Shown: positions 5,180-6,304 of the stretch, one piece after another
How positions within the stretch are numbered: the stretch's first letter is position 1
Layout: every line of letters starts with the position of its first letter
Source of the DNA: an uncultured Eubacteriales bacterium
Lineage (GTDB): Bacteria; Bacillota; Clostridia; Peptostreptococcales; Anaerovoracaceae
Reading direction: 5' to 3'
Assembly: GCA_902803725.1 (NCBI GenBank)
Contig: CADCRD010000218.1
Location: 1 to 6,304, forward strand
Length of the DNA stretch: 6,304 nucleotides
Notes under the pieces: generated by a model
The model's database searches: none
What the model was told of the DNA's origin: nothing
The model's input: the letters and a program-made list of their open reading frames with translations, nothing else
Position numbers and translations under genes: made by a program

Positions 5180-6304
5180 TTATGCTATTTGCACCGGCTC
5201 ATTATACCACCTTGTCTTTCTTCTGGCAAAAGTCTTTGTAAGCATATAATATACCGGCAGTACGAATACGAAAAACGAATATATCAGGGCTGTGCTGGGG
5301 ATAGACATTGCTGAGAAAGCCGCCATACATGCCGTGCTCCACGGGACCCATGTAGCCGTCAGCTCAGCTGTGTTTTCTATATCTATCGCGAGTTCCTGCC
5401 TGTCTCCGCCCGTTTCTTCATAAGCATCATCCAACAGCATACTGCTCATGATGATGGCAGCGCTCCCACTGCAGAAGAGCCCCGAGAAAAAAGTTCCGGT
5501 AATGAAAGTCATGTACACTCTTCCTACCCTGCGGCACCCGTGACTCATCATCTTTATGACATCACCGAACATGCCCGTTTCTTTTATTATCTGTGAATAA
5601 GCACATGAAATGAATACAACTCCACTTATATTAGCCATCGATATCATACCGCCGCCTGCTAAGATCTTTGCCATAGCAGCATTTTGCGGATCATATCCCA
5701 ATATCAGAGCTTTTGAAAATTCAACCGGATCGACTCCCTGACAGACACTTGCCACTACAGCCGATATCACGATGCTGATCAAAGCAGTGATCTTTAGATT
5801 TATTTTGAATAGCGGCAGGATCACCATTACTGCCACAGGGATCAGCATGACAGGTGACAGTTTGAATCCAGAGTCAATCAATTTGCTGATCGAGGGATCG
5901 ATCTCCTTTAACGGATGCGTTATCGAAAGAACTGCATACATGATGCTCGTTATTGCGACCGGCACGATCATTGTTTTTACCATCAGCTTAACATTTGTAT
6001 TCAGATCTGTCTTTGTGACGAACGCTGTAAGCGAAGCACTGGCTGATACCGGTGAACAGCGATCACCAAAGTACCCCCCGGAAAGAACAGCTCCCGCCGT
6101 CATCAAAATGCTTACATCTCCTGCCCTTGCGATCGCGACCAGTATGATGCCGATAGTCCCGGCTACACCAAAGCATGAACCCAGCGCATAAGAAAACACG
6201 CAGCAGATCACAAATGCCAGCAGCAGGAACATCGAAGGCGTAATGAGCATCAGACCATAGTGAACGAAAATGGCTATTGTACCACCGGCGCGCCATGCAG
6301 CTGA
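5180..6304 (-). CDS. nhaC: NhaC-family Na+/H+ antiporter, N-terminus outside window
   Basis: The frame stays open to the window edge, so the ATG at 6248-6250 is internal; 374 residues are visible and roughly the first 100 are missing compared with typical members. The upstream codons read SAAWRAGGTIAIFVHYGL, matching the conserved RAGGT block of the family. Further blocks in visible numbering are GSCFGVAGTIG (42-52), GGYFGDRCSPVS (76-87, the conserved GDR-x-SP loop) and, near the C-terminus, an ENTAELTATWVPW segment that corresponds to the conserved (P/T)-x-x-PW region. Many hydrophobic segments indicate an integral membrane protein. Members exchange Na+ for H+, and relatives such as MleN couple malate/lactate exchange, so the substrate is not certain. 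The small 50-residue ORF follows 38 bases downstream, and the promoter lies outside the window. Confidence 0.92.
   Translation of the reverse strand, partial: SAAWRAGGTIAIFVHYGLMLITPSMFLLLAFVICCVFSYALGSCFGVAGTIGIILVAIARAGDVSILMTAGAVLSGGYFGDRCSPVSASASLTAFVTKTDLNTNVKLMVKTMIVPVAITSIMYAVLSITHPLKEIDPSISKLIDSGFKLSPVMLIPVAVMVILPLFKINLKITALISIVISAVVASVCQGVDPVEFSKALILGYDPQNAAMAKILAGGGMISMANISGVVFISCAYSQIIKETGMFGDVIKMMSHGCRRVGRVYMTFITGTFFSGLFCSGSAAIIMSSMLLDDAYEETGGDRQELAIDIENTAELTATWVPWSTACMAAFSAMSIPSTALIYSFFVFVLPVYYMLTKTFARRKTRWYNEPVQIA

Noticed and set aside
5180..6250. Antiporter starting at the ATG at 6248-6250
   Set aside because: The frame continues upstream without a stop to the window edge and encodes the conserved RAGGT-containing block of the NhaC family, so this Met is internal.

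Overview
The window looks like chromosome from a low-to-mid-GC anaerobic Firmicute of the Clostridia type. This is an inference from strong AGGAGG-type ribosome binding sites, Lys/Ile-rich surface proteins, a PG4/YkuD L,D-transpeptidase, an NhaC-family antiporter and a long-clade (eukaryote-like) adenylosuccinate lyase C-terminus. No rRNA, tRNA, IS element, phage gene or CRISPR array was seen. No gene-free stretch exceeds 300 bases.

Layout. (1) 1-132, + strand: the last 43 codons of purB, followed by an intrinsic terminator (148-197) shared with the convergent gene. (2) 257-1645, - strand: a membrane-anchored L,D-transpeptidase with an intact catalytic cysteine motif. It is preceded by a 212-base leader/intergenic region with two hairpins. 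(3) 1858-3126, - strand: a secreted protein with a signal peptide, an uncharacterised N-terminal part, one fibronectin type III domain, a Ser-rich linker and a short cationic C-terminal helix. It has a good promoter at 3206-3234. (4) 3324-4808, + strand and divergent from the previous gene: a YtcJ-like amidohydrolase-fold protein that has lost most or all of the recognisable metal-binding residues. (5) 4809-4988, intergenic: a compact regulatory block with 11-base tandem repeats resembling a PhoP/PhoB box, a palindromic -10 region, a 7-bp hairpin and a strong + strand terminator. This could be a ~100-nt small RNA gene. (6) 4989-5141, - strand: a 50-residue acidic protein with a good ribosome binding site, probably co-transcribed with the gene upstream of it. 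(7) 5180-6304, - strand, running off the window: an NhaC-family Na+/H+ antiporter.

The two - strand genes in the middle are both cell-envelope proteins, but each appears to have its own leader, so they are neighbours rather than a proven operon. The most unusual items are the apparent amidohydrolase pseudoenzyme and the orphan promoter-hairpin-terminator unit just downstream of it. All functional calls rest on motif recognition by eye; no database search was possible.
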